64,000 nucleotides of DNA from Deltaproteobacteria bacterium (GTDB lineage Bacteria > Desulfobacterota > Binatia > UBA9968). The stretch covers positions 1-64,000 of the forward strand of contig JACPSE010000023.1 in assembly GCA_016193465.1 (NCBI GenBank), given 5' to 3'. Position 1 is the first letter of the stretch. Every line of letters starts with the position of its first letter. Under the pieces are notes generated by a model. The model was not told where the DNA came from. It saw only the letters and a list, made by a program, of their open reading frames with translations, and did no database searches. Below are positions 51,886 through 60,666 of this stretch, piece after piece. The position numbers and the translations under genes were made by a program.

Positions 51886-53703
51886 ATGGCTATCGAGACT
51901 CACGAAGAAGAGATATTCGGCAAGGCCTATGATCTCAAGCTGATCAAAAGGCTCTGGCGCTTCATCCTTCCCTATAAGAGGCGCTTTTGGAACGCTATGC
52001 TCCTGCTTCCGCTGCAGCAGGTGTTCGGCCTGGCACAGCCCTATATCATGAAGGTGGCGATCGACGGCTATATCGCGGGCGGCAACCTTTGGGGTCTTCA
52101 GGGCGTGGGACTGTTTTTTCTCCTTGCGCTTGCAGGAGAGGTGGTCACCTCTTACTTTCATTATTACTTCACCATGCAGGTGGCGCAGAAGTGTCTTGCC
52201 GACTTGCGCGTGGCGATTTTTTCCCACGTACAAAGGCTTCCCATGAGCTATTTCGATCGGAATCCGGTAGGCCGTCTGGTGACACGGATGACCACGGACG
52301 TGGACGTGCTCCAGGAGATGTTCGCTGCGGGAGTCATGACCTTGGTTTCGGATTTTATCATGCTGGCCTGGATCGTAGTGATCATGTTCTACCTGCATGC
52401 CCAGCTCGCCCTGGTCTCGTTGGTATTGATCCCGCCCATGGCGTTGGCAATTAATTTTTTCCGCGTTAAGGCCCGTCAGACCTATCGCCTGATTCGCGAG
52501 CGGATCGCGCGCATCAACGCCCATCTGGGCGAGGCCATTTCAGGAATGTCTGTGATCCAGCTTTTTGTGCGCGAGGAGAAAAGCTACCGGGAATTTGACG
52601 AGCTCAACGCGGCGCACCGGGATGCCAATCATTGGTCCAACATCTATGAGGCGGCGCTCTATTCCATGGTCGAGGCTGCCGGTTCGGTGAGCGTGGCGCT
52701 CTTGCTCTGGTACGGCGGCGGCGAGGTGCTGCACGGTGTCATCGGCATCGGGACCCTGGTGGCTTTCAAGGAATACATCCACCGTTTTTTTGTTCCGCTG
52801 CGCGATTTTAGCCAGAAATACACGGTGATGCAGTCCGCCATGTCCTCGGCCGAGCGAATCTTCCATTTGCTCGACACGCCGGTCTCCATCTCCAGCCCGT
52901 CCATGGCAGTGATCGCCAGACCCTTCCGGGGCGAAGTGGTCTTCAACGACGTCTGGTTCGGGTACAAGAAAGACGAGCCGGTTCTCAAAGGGGTTTCGTT
53001 CCGGATCGAGCCGGGGGAAAAAGTGGCGGTGGTGGGCGCTACGGGTTCGGGAAAGACAACAACGATCAAGCTACTGAGCCGTTTTTACGACATCCAGCGC
53101 GGCTCGCTTCAGGTCAGCGGGGTCGATGTCCGTGACTGGGACCTTTCGGCGCTAAGGCGGCATATCGGCGTAGTCCTGCAGGATGTCTTCCTCTTTTCCG
53201 GAGATATCCGCACGAATCTCTGCTTGGGTGACCGATCCGTTCCTCTGGAGCGGGTGGAGAGGGCCGCCCACCACGCCAACGCTGAGGGTTTCATCCGGCG
53301 CCTCCCCGGCGCCTTTGAGGCGCAGGTGCGAGAGCGGGGCAGCAACTTCTCGACTGGTCAGCGGCAGTTGTTAGCGCTCGCCAGGGTCCTGGTCTTCCAG
53401 CCGGAGATTTTAGTCCTGGATGAGGCGACCTCCAGCGTGGATACGGAGACCGAGCTGCTGATTCAGGACGCGCTGGAAAAGATCATGCGCGAGCGCACCT
53501 GCCTGGTGATCGCGCACCGTCTCTCGACGATTCGCAACGCCGACCGCATCATCGTCCTCCATCGTGGTGAAGTGAGGGAAGTGGGCTCTCATGCCGAGCT
53601 ACTGCAAAAGCGCGGCATCTACTACCGTCTGTATCAGCTCCAGTACCAGCAGGAGGAGATGAGGATGGGTTTTCAAGATGGCAGGTCCAAGATCGAGGGC
53701 TGA
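51886..53703 (+). CDS. Heterodimeric ABC exporter, consensus-Glu subunit
   Basis: A 605-residue half-transporter. Walker A is VAVVGATGSGKTTTIKLL. Walker B, ILVLDEATSSVDTETE, keeps the catalytic Glu. The signature, normally LSGGQ, reads FSTGQRQLLALARVL. In heterodimeric exporters the deviating signature of this subunit pairs with the Asp-type Walker B of its partner, giving one weak ATP site. This split pattern strongly supports a working heterodimer with the preceding gene. The ATG follows heptad repeats and has no good ribosome site. The last 26 bp overlap the DUF2283 gene. Confidence 0.9.
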   Translation: MAIETHEEEIFGKAYDLKLIKRLWRFILPYKRRFWNAMLLLPLQQVFGLAQPYIMKVAIDGYIAGGNLWGLQGVGLFFLLALAGEVVTSYFHYYFTMQVAQKCLADLRVAIFSHVQRLPMSYFDRNPVGRLVTRMTTDVDVLQEMFAAGVMTLVSDFIMLAWIVVIMFYLHAQLALVSLVLIPPMALAINFFRVKARQTYRLIRERIARINAHLGEAISGMSVIQLFVREEKSYREFDELNAAHRDANHWSNIYEAALYSMVEAAGSVSVALLLWYGGGEVLHGVIGIGTLVAFKEYIHRFFVPLRDFSQKYTVMQSAMSSAERIFHLLDTPVSISSPSMAVIARPFRGEVVFNDVWFGYKKDEPVLKGVSFRIEPGEKVAVVGATGSGKTTTIKLLSRFYDIQRGSLQVSGVDVRDWDLSALRRHIGVVLQDVFLFSGDIRTNLCLGDRSVPLERVERAAHHANAEGFIRRLPGAFEAQVRERGSNFSTGQRQLLALARVLVFQPEILVLDEATSSVDTETELLIQDALEKIMRERTCLVIAHRLSTIRNADRIIVLHRGEVREVGSHAELLQKRGIYYRLYQLQYQQEEMRMGFQDGRSKIEG

Positions 53704-53974
53704 GAGGCCTTTGGAAGTTCAATTTCATTACGACCGGGAAGCAGATGTGCTGTATCTTTCGGTAGGTAAGCCGCAGCGCGCCAAGACGGTTGAGATGGGA
53801 GAAGACTTTATTCTCCGCTTACATCCCAAGACCGGAGAGGTGGTAGGAGTAACCATCGTCGACTTCTCAAGACACTTTCCTCAGCTCAAGCCAGCACATC
53901 TCAAGCTGCCAGCCAGTGGCTCCTTCGATCCCGCGCGGCTCTTGGGACAGGTCCTGACGCCTCACGCTGGGTAG
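53678..53974 (+). CDS. DUF2283 family protein
   Basis: A 98-residue protein whose centre, LEVQFHYDREADVLYLSVGKPQRAKTVEMGEDFILRLHPKTGEVVGVTIVDFS, is a clear DUF2283 domain. The C-terminal 35 residues add a short Pro/Leu-rich tail (LKPAHLKLPASGSFDPARLLG). The start overlaps the end of the ABC exporter gene by 26 bp, so it may be cotranscribed, or an internal start near codon 12 may be used. Function is unknown. The other copy in this window is at 113. Confidence 0.75.
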   Translation: MAGPRSRAERPLEVQFHYDREADVLYLSVGKPQRAKTVEMGEDFILRLHPKTGEVVGVTIVDFSRHFPQLKPAHLKLPASGSFDPARLLGQVLTPHAG

Positions 53975-54080
53975 CTTCCGGAATGTTTGAAGGAGTAACG
54001 GGCTGGTTTCTTTCAGGCAAATAAGTCAATAACTCAAGCCAGGCACACTTTGACCCATAATCCCGTTATGGCTTAGAGCG

Positions 54081-54482
54081 CTAAGCAAGCCGGACCTTCA
54101 GAAAGCGGGCAAACTCCCTCTGCCGCTTGTCTTTGGTGAGGAGCGGGCACCTTGCTTCCAGAGCCATGGTGACAATTAGAGAATCGATGGTGGGTACAGT
54201 GAGTCCCCGGCGCTTGATACGCACGTGGGCTTGGGCCGCGCGGAGGTGAAGCTGGTAGTTGGCAGGGGGAAGTTGGTCGAAATGTTCCAAGTCAGCCCGC
54301 GCTAGGGTAAACTCGTCAGGGTCCGTTAGCCCCTGTAAGTATTCTTGCATGATGATCGGCGCCGTGGACGGAGCCGGTCCCTGGTCGAGGAGCCGGTCAA
54401 GGATTTCGGTTTCTCGGCTGGTGATGCCGCCGAAGTAATCAATGAGAACGCTTGTATCGACCAGAGGACCGTGCCCATTCAT
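54081..54482 (-). CDS. vapC: VapC-type PIN-domain toxin
   Basis: A 133-residue PIN ribonuclease. The acidic catalytic residues appear in LVDTSVLIDYFGG (Asp about 9), MQEYLQGLTDP (Glu) and TIDSLIVTMALEARCPLLTKDKRQREF (Asp about 100 and 118). VapC toxins cleave tRNA or rRNA and are held by a VapB antitoxin. The start lies 44 bp inside the upstream vapB gene, as expected for a coupled toxin-antitoxin pair. All active-site residues appear intact. The exact RNA target is unknown. Confidence 0.9.
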   Translation of the reverse strand: MNGHGPLVDTSVLIDYFGGITSRETEILDRLLDQGPAPSTAPIIMQEYLQGLTDPDEFTLARADLEHFDQLPPANYQLHLRAAQAHVRIKRRGLTVPTIDSLIVTMALEARCPLLTKDKRQREFARFLKVRLA

Positions 54483-54681
54483 GGGTCTCCTCGCCTCGCA
54501 TCTTCTCTAGATCTCCATGCCAATGGAACCTGCCCTTATGTTCTCTGACTTTTCGGAGCTTGGCCAAGCGAATGACCTCCCGCAAGCCAAGGTGGACGAC
54601 TTCTCTCTTGGTTTGAGCGCGGGTAAGCCGCATCGCCTCGGCTAAAAGCTTCTCATCTAGGTCAATATTGGTGTGGGCCAT
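54439..54681 (-). CDS. vapB: VapB-type antitoxin (DUF2191-like)
   Basis: An 80-residue antitoxin. The N-terminus MAHTNIDLDEKLLAEAMRLTRAQTKREVVHLGLREVIRL is the ribbon-helix-helix DNA-binding domain of VapB/DUF2191. The C-terminal half (RFHWHGDLEKMRGEETHEW) would wrap the toxin. The ATG at 54681 is preferred over a longer frame that runs through the upstream intergenic sequence. It overlaps vapC by 44 bp. RHH antitoxins normally autorepress their promoter; a candidate operator was not identified. Confidence 0.87.
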   Translation of the reverse strand: MAHTNIDLDEKLLAEAMRLTRAQTKREVVHLGLREVIRLAKLRKVREHKGRFHWHGDLEKMRGEETHEWARSSGRYKRSH

Positions 54682-54814
54682 AGCGGGCCTCCTCCCTCTA
54701 TGCACATATATCAGACAATTTATGTGCATTGTCAAGGCTTGGCCCCGAAGCGGGGAAGTTTTGTATATTGGCCTTCGGACTGTTAGGATGAAATAGTCAT
54801 TGTTGGCAGGTTCA

Positions 54815-55921
54815 ATGTTGTTGAGTGCCTTTTCTTTGATATCCCGTCTCAAACCTCTAATCGCTGTCTACGTATTCTCCGTCTTTTTGCTTTCCGGCTG
54901 CTCTCCCTTCTATATCCTCCGTGCCGCGTACGAGGAGGGGAAGATTCTCTGGCGGCGGGAGCCTATCGAGGGACTGTTGGGAAAAGCCGATCTCGACGCG
55001 GAGACGCGGGAAAAATTGCGGCTTGTCCTCGCGGTGCGCGAGTATGCCAGGGATGCGCTGAAATTCAGAGTCGGTGGGAGCTACGCGAGCTATTCCTATG
55101 TGGACCGCAGCATTCTCACCTATGTCTTGATGGCGGCGCCCAAGACGGATATCGCTCCCTACACTTGGTGGTTTCTTTTCGTCGGGCGCGTTCCTTACAA
55201 AGGTTTTTTCTCCGAGGAGGCGGCCAGGGCTGAGGCCGAAGAGTTCCAGGCTCAGGGCTACGATACCTTTGTCCGCACGGCGCCAGCCTTCAGCACACTG
55301 GGTTGGTTCGATGACCCGCTTCTCTCCCATCTCCTCAGATACGACAAGGTGACTTTGGCCCAACTCATCTTTCACGAGCTCTTCCACAACACCCTCTTTG
55401 TGAGCGGTAGGGTGGATTTCAACGAGAGCTTGGCCAACTTTATCGGCAATCGGGCGGCGATCCTATTCTTCCGCGACCGCTATGGCGAGGGAAGCCCTGA
55501 GCATCAGAGCGCTCTTAATGCCTGGCAGGAGGAGATGGAGTTTTCCGCCTTTATGGGTGAGGTGGCGGGTCCTCTGAAAGAGCTTTATGGAAGAGACATC
55601 CCCAAGGAAGAGAAGTTGAAATTGAGGGAGGAGATCTTTTCCCGCAGCAAGGAGGAATGGTCACGCCGGGTTTCGGTCGAGCCCGCCTACCGGTTCAGCG
55701 GCTTTGGGCGGCAGAACTTGAACAACGCGGTCATCGCTCATTACCTTCTCTATTTTAAGGATCTGAAGCTTTTTGAGTCTCTTTATCAAGCGGAGGGAAG
55801 AGACCTGGCGCGTGTGGTGGAGCGGATCACACAATCGATTCATAACGGTGAGGAGCCTTTTGATACCGTCCGCGAGTTGGTCCACAAGAAAAGCGCATCC
55901 GCTAGACCGCCATCACAATAG
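54815..55921 (+). CDS. Predicted aminopeptidase lipoprotein (PF10023)
   Basis: A 368-residue putative metallopeptidase. A lipoprotein signal (VYVFSVFLLSGC) anchors it to the membrane. The core carries the zinc motif LIFHELFHNTLFVSGRVDFNESLANFIG, equivalent to HExxH...NExxA. YVLMAAPKTDIAPYTWWFLFVGRVPYKGFFSEEAA is a conserved region of the family. Start at ATG 54815 is tentative; a TTG 15 bp upstream is also in frame. It ends 20 bp inside the convergent esterase gene. The VapBC module lies divergent upstream. Confidence 0.85.
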   Translation: MLLSAFSLISRLKPLIAVYVFSVFLLSGCSPFYILRAAYEEGKILWRREPIEGLLGKADLDAETREKLRLVLAVREYARDALKFRVGGSYASYSYVDRSILTYVLMAAPKTDIAPYTWWFLFVGRVPYKGFFSEEAARAEAEEFQAQGYDTFVRTAPAFSTLGWFDDPLLSHLLRYDKVTLAQLIFHELFHNTLFVSGRVDFNESLANFIGNRAAILFFRDRYGEGSPEHQSALNAWQEEMEFSAFMGEVAGPLKELYGRDIPKEEKLKLREEIFSRSKEEWSRRVSVEPAYRFSGFGRQNLNNAVIAHYLLYFKDLKLFESLYQAEGRDLARVVERITQSIHNGEEPFDTVRELVHKKSASARPPSQ

Positions 55922-56570
55922 GTGACAGGACCTTCTCCTCAAGCCAGGCCGAGAGATCGGCGAGACTGCGCTGGCTGATCTCATGGCCCATGTTGTATTC
56001 ACGGTAGGTCACGGGGATGCGAAGGTTACGGACTATTTCTACGGACTCCCTGGCACGGTTCACTTCAATGAGCTCATCGTGCGTGCCGTGCTGGATGAGA
56101 GTCGGAGGGTGCTGACTGCCGGCGATGTTGGTGAAAGTATTCACGAGCTCCTTTGACAGCCAGGAACTCAGGACAGCCACAGCAGAGAAGCGCTCAGGCT
56201 CCCCAAGCGCCAGGCTATAAGCCATGACGCCGCCCTGACTGAAGCCGAGGACAATGAGCTTGTTTGGGTCGATTGGATAACGGGTCGCGCAGGCATTGAG
56301 GAACGCTTTGAGCTGTTCCCTGGCGGAGAGGATGGCCGGAATATCCGCCGGGCCCCCCGATCTCAATGGAAACCAGCCGTAGCCTGTAATTCCGGGACCA
56401 ATCTCCATCTCCAGCGCACCCTGAGGACAGATAACCAGAAAGCGGCCGCCGCAGAGATGGGGCGCGAGACCGAGGAGATCTTGGCAATTGGCGCCCCAGC
56501 CGTGGAGCGCCAGGATCGTCGGATGCGGTTCCTTGCCTTGGGGTTCGAAAACCGTGTGGATGAGTTCCAT
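55902..56570 (-). CDS. Phospholipase/carboxylesterase family hydrolase
   Basis: A 222-residue alpha/beta hydrolase (Abhydrolase_2). TILALHGWGANCQDLLGLAPHL is the oxyanion region, catalytic Ser is in VLGFSQGGVMAY (about 113), Asp in LIQHGTHDELIEV and His in YNMGHEISQRSL. Enzymes of this family hydrolyse short esters or lysophospholipids. It ends the esterase/ABC-2/transglutaminase cluster, starting 9 bp after the permease stop. No signal peptide is seen, so it is cytoplasmic. The triad is complete; substrate unknown. Confidence 0.85.
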   Translation of the reverse strand: MELIHTVFEPQGKEPHPTILALHGWGANCQDLLGLAPHLCGGRFLVICPQGALEMEIGPGITGYGWFPLRSGGPADIPAILSAREQLKAFLNACATRYPIDPNKLIVLGFSQGGVMAYSLALGEPERFSAVAVLSSWLSKELVNTFTNIAGSQHPPTLIQHGTHDELIEVNRARESVEIVRNLRIPVTYREYNMGHEISQRSLADLSAWLEEKVLSPIVMAV

Positions 56571-56578
56571 CTGTTCTC

Positions 56579-58270
56579 CTAGTTTCTCATCGCGTCCAAT
56601 TTATTCAGTCCCAGCTTGATCGGCGTGATCACGGCGGCAATCGTGAGGGCCAGGACGGCGGCAAGTGACGGCACGATGACCCAACCGCTCACGTTGAAAC
56701 TGCCGGGCTTTAGCCCCTCCATGGTAAGCAAGTACACAGGCCAGGCCTCGACCACAACCGTGACGCCGACGAAGGCGATACTGCATATCATGCAAACCGC
56801 TCCGCCAAAGCTCGTCGGGATCTCCGCGGCGCTGCTGTAGTCAAACTTCGGATAGAGGGCTCCGACCCCCACGCCTATCGCTGCGATTCCAAAGGTCATC
56901 AAAAAGATGGTGATCAGCGAAAGGATCATCATCCACTGCGGGACGCGGAGCAAGCTGTTGCTCAGGAAAACCAGGAGTTCGCCGAGAACGAGCAGCGGAA
57001 TCAGGTTGAGCCAGAACTTGCTCCACAGTAGAGAGCGGAGGGCAATCGGCGAGCTCTGGAGAATCCAGAACACCTTGCCCTCCAGGCTCACCGCTGGGAA
57101 GGCGAAGCGGATCGCCACGGAGCTCAGGACGAAACCGGCCAGCCCCAGGTTGGCAAAGGAGATCACGGTGCGCAGCGTGGAGCCGGGAATAGGTGAGCGA
57201 TCCAACGGGAGAACCTTGAAGTTATACAGATAGACTACAATCAGAGCCAGCAGGAGAAAGAGCTGGGACCATTGCGTGGTATCGCGGAGAAAGGTCTTGA
57301 TGTCTTTGATCATGATAGCCCGGAAGGTCTCGGGAAAAGGATGGATGATGCGATTGATCATCCTGTCGAGTAAGTATCCCTGGCGTCGTCCCTGCCGCGA
57401 TTCCTGTGCCTTGGACCAGCCTGAGAGATGCACGGCAGCGGAAAGCCATGAAGCCAGGAGAGGGAAAAAGAGGGCATAGCTCAAGAGCAGGGGATAGAAA
57501 AACCAGAGGTCCACCTTTTTTTGAAACAAGGCAGAGGCGAAGATTTCTGCCGACCAACTGCTCGGCAGGTAAGCAGAAGAGGGGGTTTCCATGGCGTTCA
57601 GGAACTCCATGAAGTGGCCGAATGCCTCAGGGTGCACCAGTCTCTCCGGCTGGGAGAAGCGAAAAAGAAAGTAGAGGATGATAAAGGCGAAAAGGCCGAT
57701 GAAAAAGAGAATATCCCGGATCCTCCTCGCGGGCAGGAAGTAGACCAGGAGGTGGGTCAATAGGGTCCCGATGGAAGCGGGGACAATAAGAAACGGCGGC
57801 AGCACGAGAATCACCCACAGATAAAAGAGAATGCCGCCGTGAAATACGGAGCCATAAGCGGCGAATATAGGGAGGCTGAAGAATAGGACCATCCAGGAGG
57901 AGTTGACGGTCGTAGCAATCATGCGCGAGTAGAAAAAGGCGGCACTGGGTGTTGGCGCTGACAAGACGAGATCCAGGTCCTGCGACAGAAAGAAAGTGGA
58001 GAGGGCTGTGATGAGATTGCTGAAAAGGAGCATGGATAGAAAGGTGAGCAAGATGATCAGGAGAAGTTGGTAGGCGAGCGCCGGTCCAAGCCCGTGAACG
58101 GTCTCGAAGTAGATGAGCACCCGCCGGGCGGTCCAGTATATTCCCGCCCAGAAACCGAGGCCCAGGCAGAAGAGGATGGTCCTGCGCGGCCATTTTCTTT
58201 CACCCTTTCGCAGGAATTCGTTTTTCCAGGAGAGGAGGATGGGGGAGAGTAAGATAGCGAGCGAGGACAT
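56579..58270 (-). CDS. ABC-2 type exporter permease (putative)
   Basis: A 563-residue integral membrane protein with about twelve hydrophobic segments, in two halves of six. It resembles uncharacterised ABC exporters encoded next to an ATPase. Cytoplasmic loops include RMINRIIHPFPETFRAIMIKDIKTFLRD. Hydrophobic runs such as AYQLLLIILLTFLSMLLFSNLI and the C-terminal VIVPSLAAVLALTIAAVITPIKLGLNKLD are typical. Only heptad repeats (58275-58341) and no Shine-Dalgarno precede the ATG. The preceding gene encodes its ATPase and the following one an esterase. What it exports is unknown. Confidence 0.75.
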   Translation of the reverse strand: MSSLAILLSPILLSWKNEFLRKGERKWPRRTILFCLGLGFWAGIYWTARRVLIYFETVHGLGPALAYQLLLIILLTFLSMLLFSNLITALSTFFLSQDLDLVLSAPTPSAAFFYSRMIATTVNSSWMVLFFSLPIFAAYGSVFHGGILFYLWVILVLPPFLIVPASIGTLLTHLLVYFLPARRIRDILFFIGLFAFIILYFLFRFSQPERLVHPEAFGHFMEFLNAMETPSSAYLPSSWSAEIFASALFQKKVDLWFFYPLLLSYALFFPLLASWLSAAVHLSGWSKAQESRQGRRQGYLLDRMINRIIHPFPETFRAIMIKDIKTFLRDTTQWSQLFLLLALIVVYLYNFKVLPLDRSPIPGSTLRTVISFANLGLAGFVLSSVAIRFAFPAVSLEGKVFWILQSSPIALRSLLWSKFWLNLIPLLVLGELLVFLSNSLLRVPQWMMILSLITIFLMTFGIAAIGVGVGALYPKFDYSSAAEIPTSFGGAVCMICSIAFVGVTVVVEAWPVYLLTMEGLKPGSFNVSGWVIVPSLAAVLALTIAAVITPIKLGLNKLDAMRN

Positions 58271-58274
58271 TAGA

Positions 58275-58341
58275 GTAAAGAGTTTTTAGTGTTTAGTTTT
58301 GAGTCCTTAACTGAAAACTCGCAACTAATAACTCATAACTG
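58275..58341. repeat. Inverted heptad repeat, ACTCAAA/TTTGAGT family
   Basis: The left arm has units like AGAGTTT and TTAGTGT; the right arm has ACTGAAA, ACTCGCA and ACTCATA, each 7 bp. The tract runs from the ATPase stop codon to within 4 bp of the permease start codon. Same family as 20141. Confidence 0.75.
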
Positions 58342-59073
58342 TTAAGAGGTGCCATCCCGGGTGAGATCGAGAAAGACGCTCTCCAGTCTTCCTTCCTCCA
58401 CCCTGGCGAGGCGATACAGATCTGCCATGGTTCCGCTAGCGATAAGTTTTCCTCTGTGGATGATCCCGATCCTTTGGCAGACCTCTTCGGCGACGCTGAT
58501 GCTATGGGTTGAGAGAAAGATCGTGGTTCCTTTTTTTGCCAAGTCGAGAAAAAGGTCCTTGAGCATTCTGGCCCCTTTGGGGTCGATCCCGACCATCGGC
58601 TCGTCGACAACGAGAATCCTGGGCTGGTGGATGAGGGAGGCGCAGAGAACGAGCCGCTGCTTCATCCCGTGCGAATAGCTCTCGATCAGCTCGTCCTTCC
58701 AGTGGATAAGCTCGAAGTGCTCGAGGAGCTCCGGGATCCTTCGCTGCATGGCCTCAGCGCTGACCCGATGCAGGCTGCCGACGAATTTGAGAAACTCGCT
58801 GCCGCTTAGCTTCTCGTAGATAAAGGGCCGATCCGGGACAAAACCGGTGATTGCCTTGGCCTTCTCAGGCTCCCGCTCCATGTCGTAGCCTCCAAGCGCG
58901 ACGCGGCCTGAAGTGGGTCTTAAGATGCCCATCATGACACGGATCGTGGTCGTTTTGCCGGCGCCGTTGGGTCCGAGAAAACCAAAGATCTCACCGGGCT
59001 GGACTTCAAGGCTCAAGGAATCGACAGCCGCCAGCCTGCCGTAATGCTTGGTTAAATTTTCCAGTCGGATCAT
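58342..59073 (-). CDS. ABC-2 exporter ATPase
   Basis: A 243-residue CcmA-type ATPase. Walker A is GFLGPNGAGKTTTIRVM (about 35-51), the signature is SYSHGMKQRLVLCASLI and Walker B is ILVVDEPMVGIDP. The switch is in FLSTHSISVAEEV. The signature SHGMKQR is the variant seen in many ABC-2 exporters. Start at ATG 59073 is chosen; an in-frame TTG at 59088 lies inside the AGGCANN repeat. It sits between the transglutaminase and permease genes and energises the latter. Confidence 0.9.
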   Translation of the reverse strand: MIRLENLTKHYGRLAAVDSLSLEVQPGEIFGFLGPNGAGKTTTIRVMMGILRPTSGRVALGGYDMEREPEKAKAITGFVPDRPFIYEKLSGSEFLKFVGSLHRVSAEAMQRRIPELLEHFELIHWKDELIESYSHGMKQRLVLCASLIHQPRILVVDEPMVGIDPKGARMLKDLFLDLAKKGTTIFLSTHSISVAEEVCQRIGIIHRGKLIASGTMADLYRLARVEEGRLESVFLDLTRDGTS

Positions 59074-59082
59074 TTCTATGTT

Positions 59083-59158
59083 AGGCAATAGGCATTAGGC
59101 AATAGTAAGAATCTGGCTATCCCCCTGCTGCCTGGTGCCTTTTGCCTCCTTTCCGCTA
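59083..59158. repeat. Inverted heptad repeat, AGGCANN family
   Basis: Arms at 59083-59106 and 59127-59158 carry AGGCAAT-type units and their complement, around a 20-bp spacer. It spans the gap between the transglutaminase stop and the ATPase start. Confidence 0.75.
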
Positions 59159-60619
59159 AGATGTTTCCAACACTTTTATTTTTAGCTTGCCGATGAGCTC
59201 CAGGATATCGATCTGCCGGTCGATCTCGCCTTCGAGAAATTTGATGTGAGTGACATCCGCGGGGAATTGGTCCAGGACCGAATCCACGGAAACCCATTGT
59301 CCCAGCCAGATCTCGGACCAGGCGTGATAGTAGAAGGCGCCGCGCAGGTACACGACACCGACCACCGTCTTGGCCGGGATCCCCGCGGCCCGTGCCATGG
59401 CGTTAAAGAGCACCGTGTGCTCATTGCAATCGCCCTTCTTGGTTTGCAGCACCTCCAAGGCATTGGGGATGCTGACGGTGGGCACCTTGGCGAGTCCGTC
59501 ATAGACCCATTTCCTGATCCGCCTGGCGGCCGTTAAGCCGTCCGTTTCTCCTCCCAGGACCCTCTCTGCCAGCGCGCGAATCCGCGGATGGTCGCTTTGC
59601 AGAAAAGGTGTGGACTGGAGGTAAGAGGCCAGGAAAGGCTCGCGAATGGGGAGCCTGTAGGGGCGAAGCTGGCTTAAATCTTCACGCTTGATTTCCAAAA
59701 CATTTTTGTTCAGTCGCTGGCGCCCGCCGTTCAAAGGAAAGTGGGCGAGATTGAAGCCGGAGAGCTCGATCTTGAGAAGGGCTTTTTCCGTCGGGTTGAC
59801 GATCGGTGTTTCTACCTGGACAGCGGTTTCCGCGATGAGGTCGAGGGAGAGAGGCCGCGCATCCGCGAGCAGCTTGGCCTCCTCTTCTCTCTGCCGGACC
59901 AGGGAGAGTCCCGCCGGCGTCTCTTCTTTCAGCGTTCTCCCGTTGCGGTCGACCCAGGAGATAACCGAGATTCCTTTGAAGCGTTGACGGAGGCGCAGCG
60001 CCGGCTCCATCTTACCGCCGATTTTGATCTGTTCCCTTCCCTCGACGGTAACGGTAGTGATCTGCTGCGACAGGGTCGCAGGATCGAAGGTGGGGAAGAG
60101 TTGCTCTTTGCCCGGTTCCAGGTTCTGCGTTGCCACGTAAGGTTTGAGCGCGGCGAGCAGATAGAGAGGCTGATTCAAAGGTAGCTCTTTGTCCGTGCGG
60201 TGACCCCCGGATTCCACCTGGAGTTGGAGTTTTCCCGGGAGGGCTTCTCCTCGAGCCCTGAAACTGACCTCGCTCGATTGGAGATCGAAGTCAAAATGGC
60301 TCAATGACCAGCTAGGGCTTGCTGCCATGCGGAGCTGGGTCTTGACCGTTTGGATAGTCCCGAGCAGATTCAGCCGCAAGATCGAAGACTCTTGGACAAG
60401 GTATCCTTCGGGCTCCGGCGTGATTTTCTGCGCCGCGTAACCGACCTTTTCTCCGCGATAATAGATGCCCCACCACTCCTCCATTGGCTCGGTGATTGCC
60501 GCCGCGGCAGGGAGGAGAACCGGGGGAGGCGGGGCCCAGAGCTGGCGCCTGAGGAGAAGGACGTTCATGAGGCACCAAAAAAGGACGATGGCCACACTGA
60601 AGAACCTCTTCACAATCAT
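59156..60619 (-). CDS. Transglutaminase-like domain protein, membrane anchored
   Basis: A 487-residue protein with an N-terminal membrane helix (RFFSVAIVLFWCLMNVLLLRRQLW), a long beta-rich middle and a C-terminal transglutaminase-like domain. The Cys-His-Asp triad is visible: KKGDCNEHTVLFNAMARAAG, YYHAWSEIWLG and SVDSVLDQFPADV. Members often act as cysteine proteases or peptide ligases in the periplasm. It is first in a four-gene cluster with an ABC-2 ATPase, permease and esterase, suggesting maturation of an exported peptide or polymer. That role is inference. Confidence 0.83.
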   Translation of the reverse strand: MIVKRFFSVAIVLFWCLMNVLLLRRQLWAPPPPVLLPAAAAITEPMEEWWGIYYRGEKVGYAAQKITPEPEGYLVQESSILRLNLLGTIQTVKTQLRMAASPSWSLSHFDFDLQSSEVSFRARGEALPGKLQLQVESGGHRTDKELPLNQPLYLLAALKPYVATQNLEPGKEQLFPTFDPATLSQQITTVTVEGREQIKIGGKMEPALRLRQRFKGISVISWVDRNGRTLKEETPAGLSLVRQREEEAKLLADARPLSLDLIAETAVQVETPIVNPTEKALLKIELSGFNLAHFPLNGGRQRLNKNVLEIKREDLSQLRPYRLPIREPFLASYLQSTPFLQSDHPRIRALAERVLGGETDGLTAARRIRKWVYDGLAKVPTVSIPNALEVLQTKKGDCNEHTVLFNAMARAAGIPAKTVVGVVYLRGAFYYHAWSEIWLGQWVSVDSVLDQFPADVTHIKFLEGEIDRQIDILELIGKLKIKVLETS

Positions 60620-60666
60620 AGACCAAAAAATTATATACTAGGTAAGGGTCAAAGAAAACGCGAACT

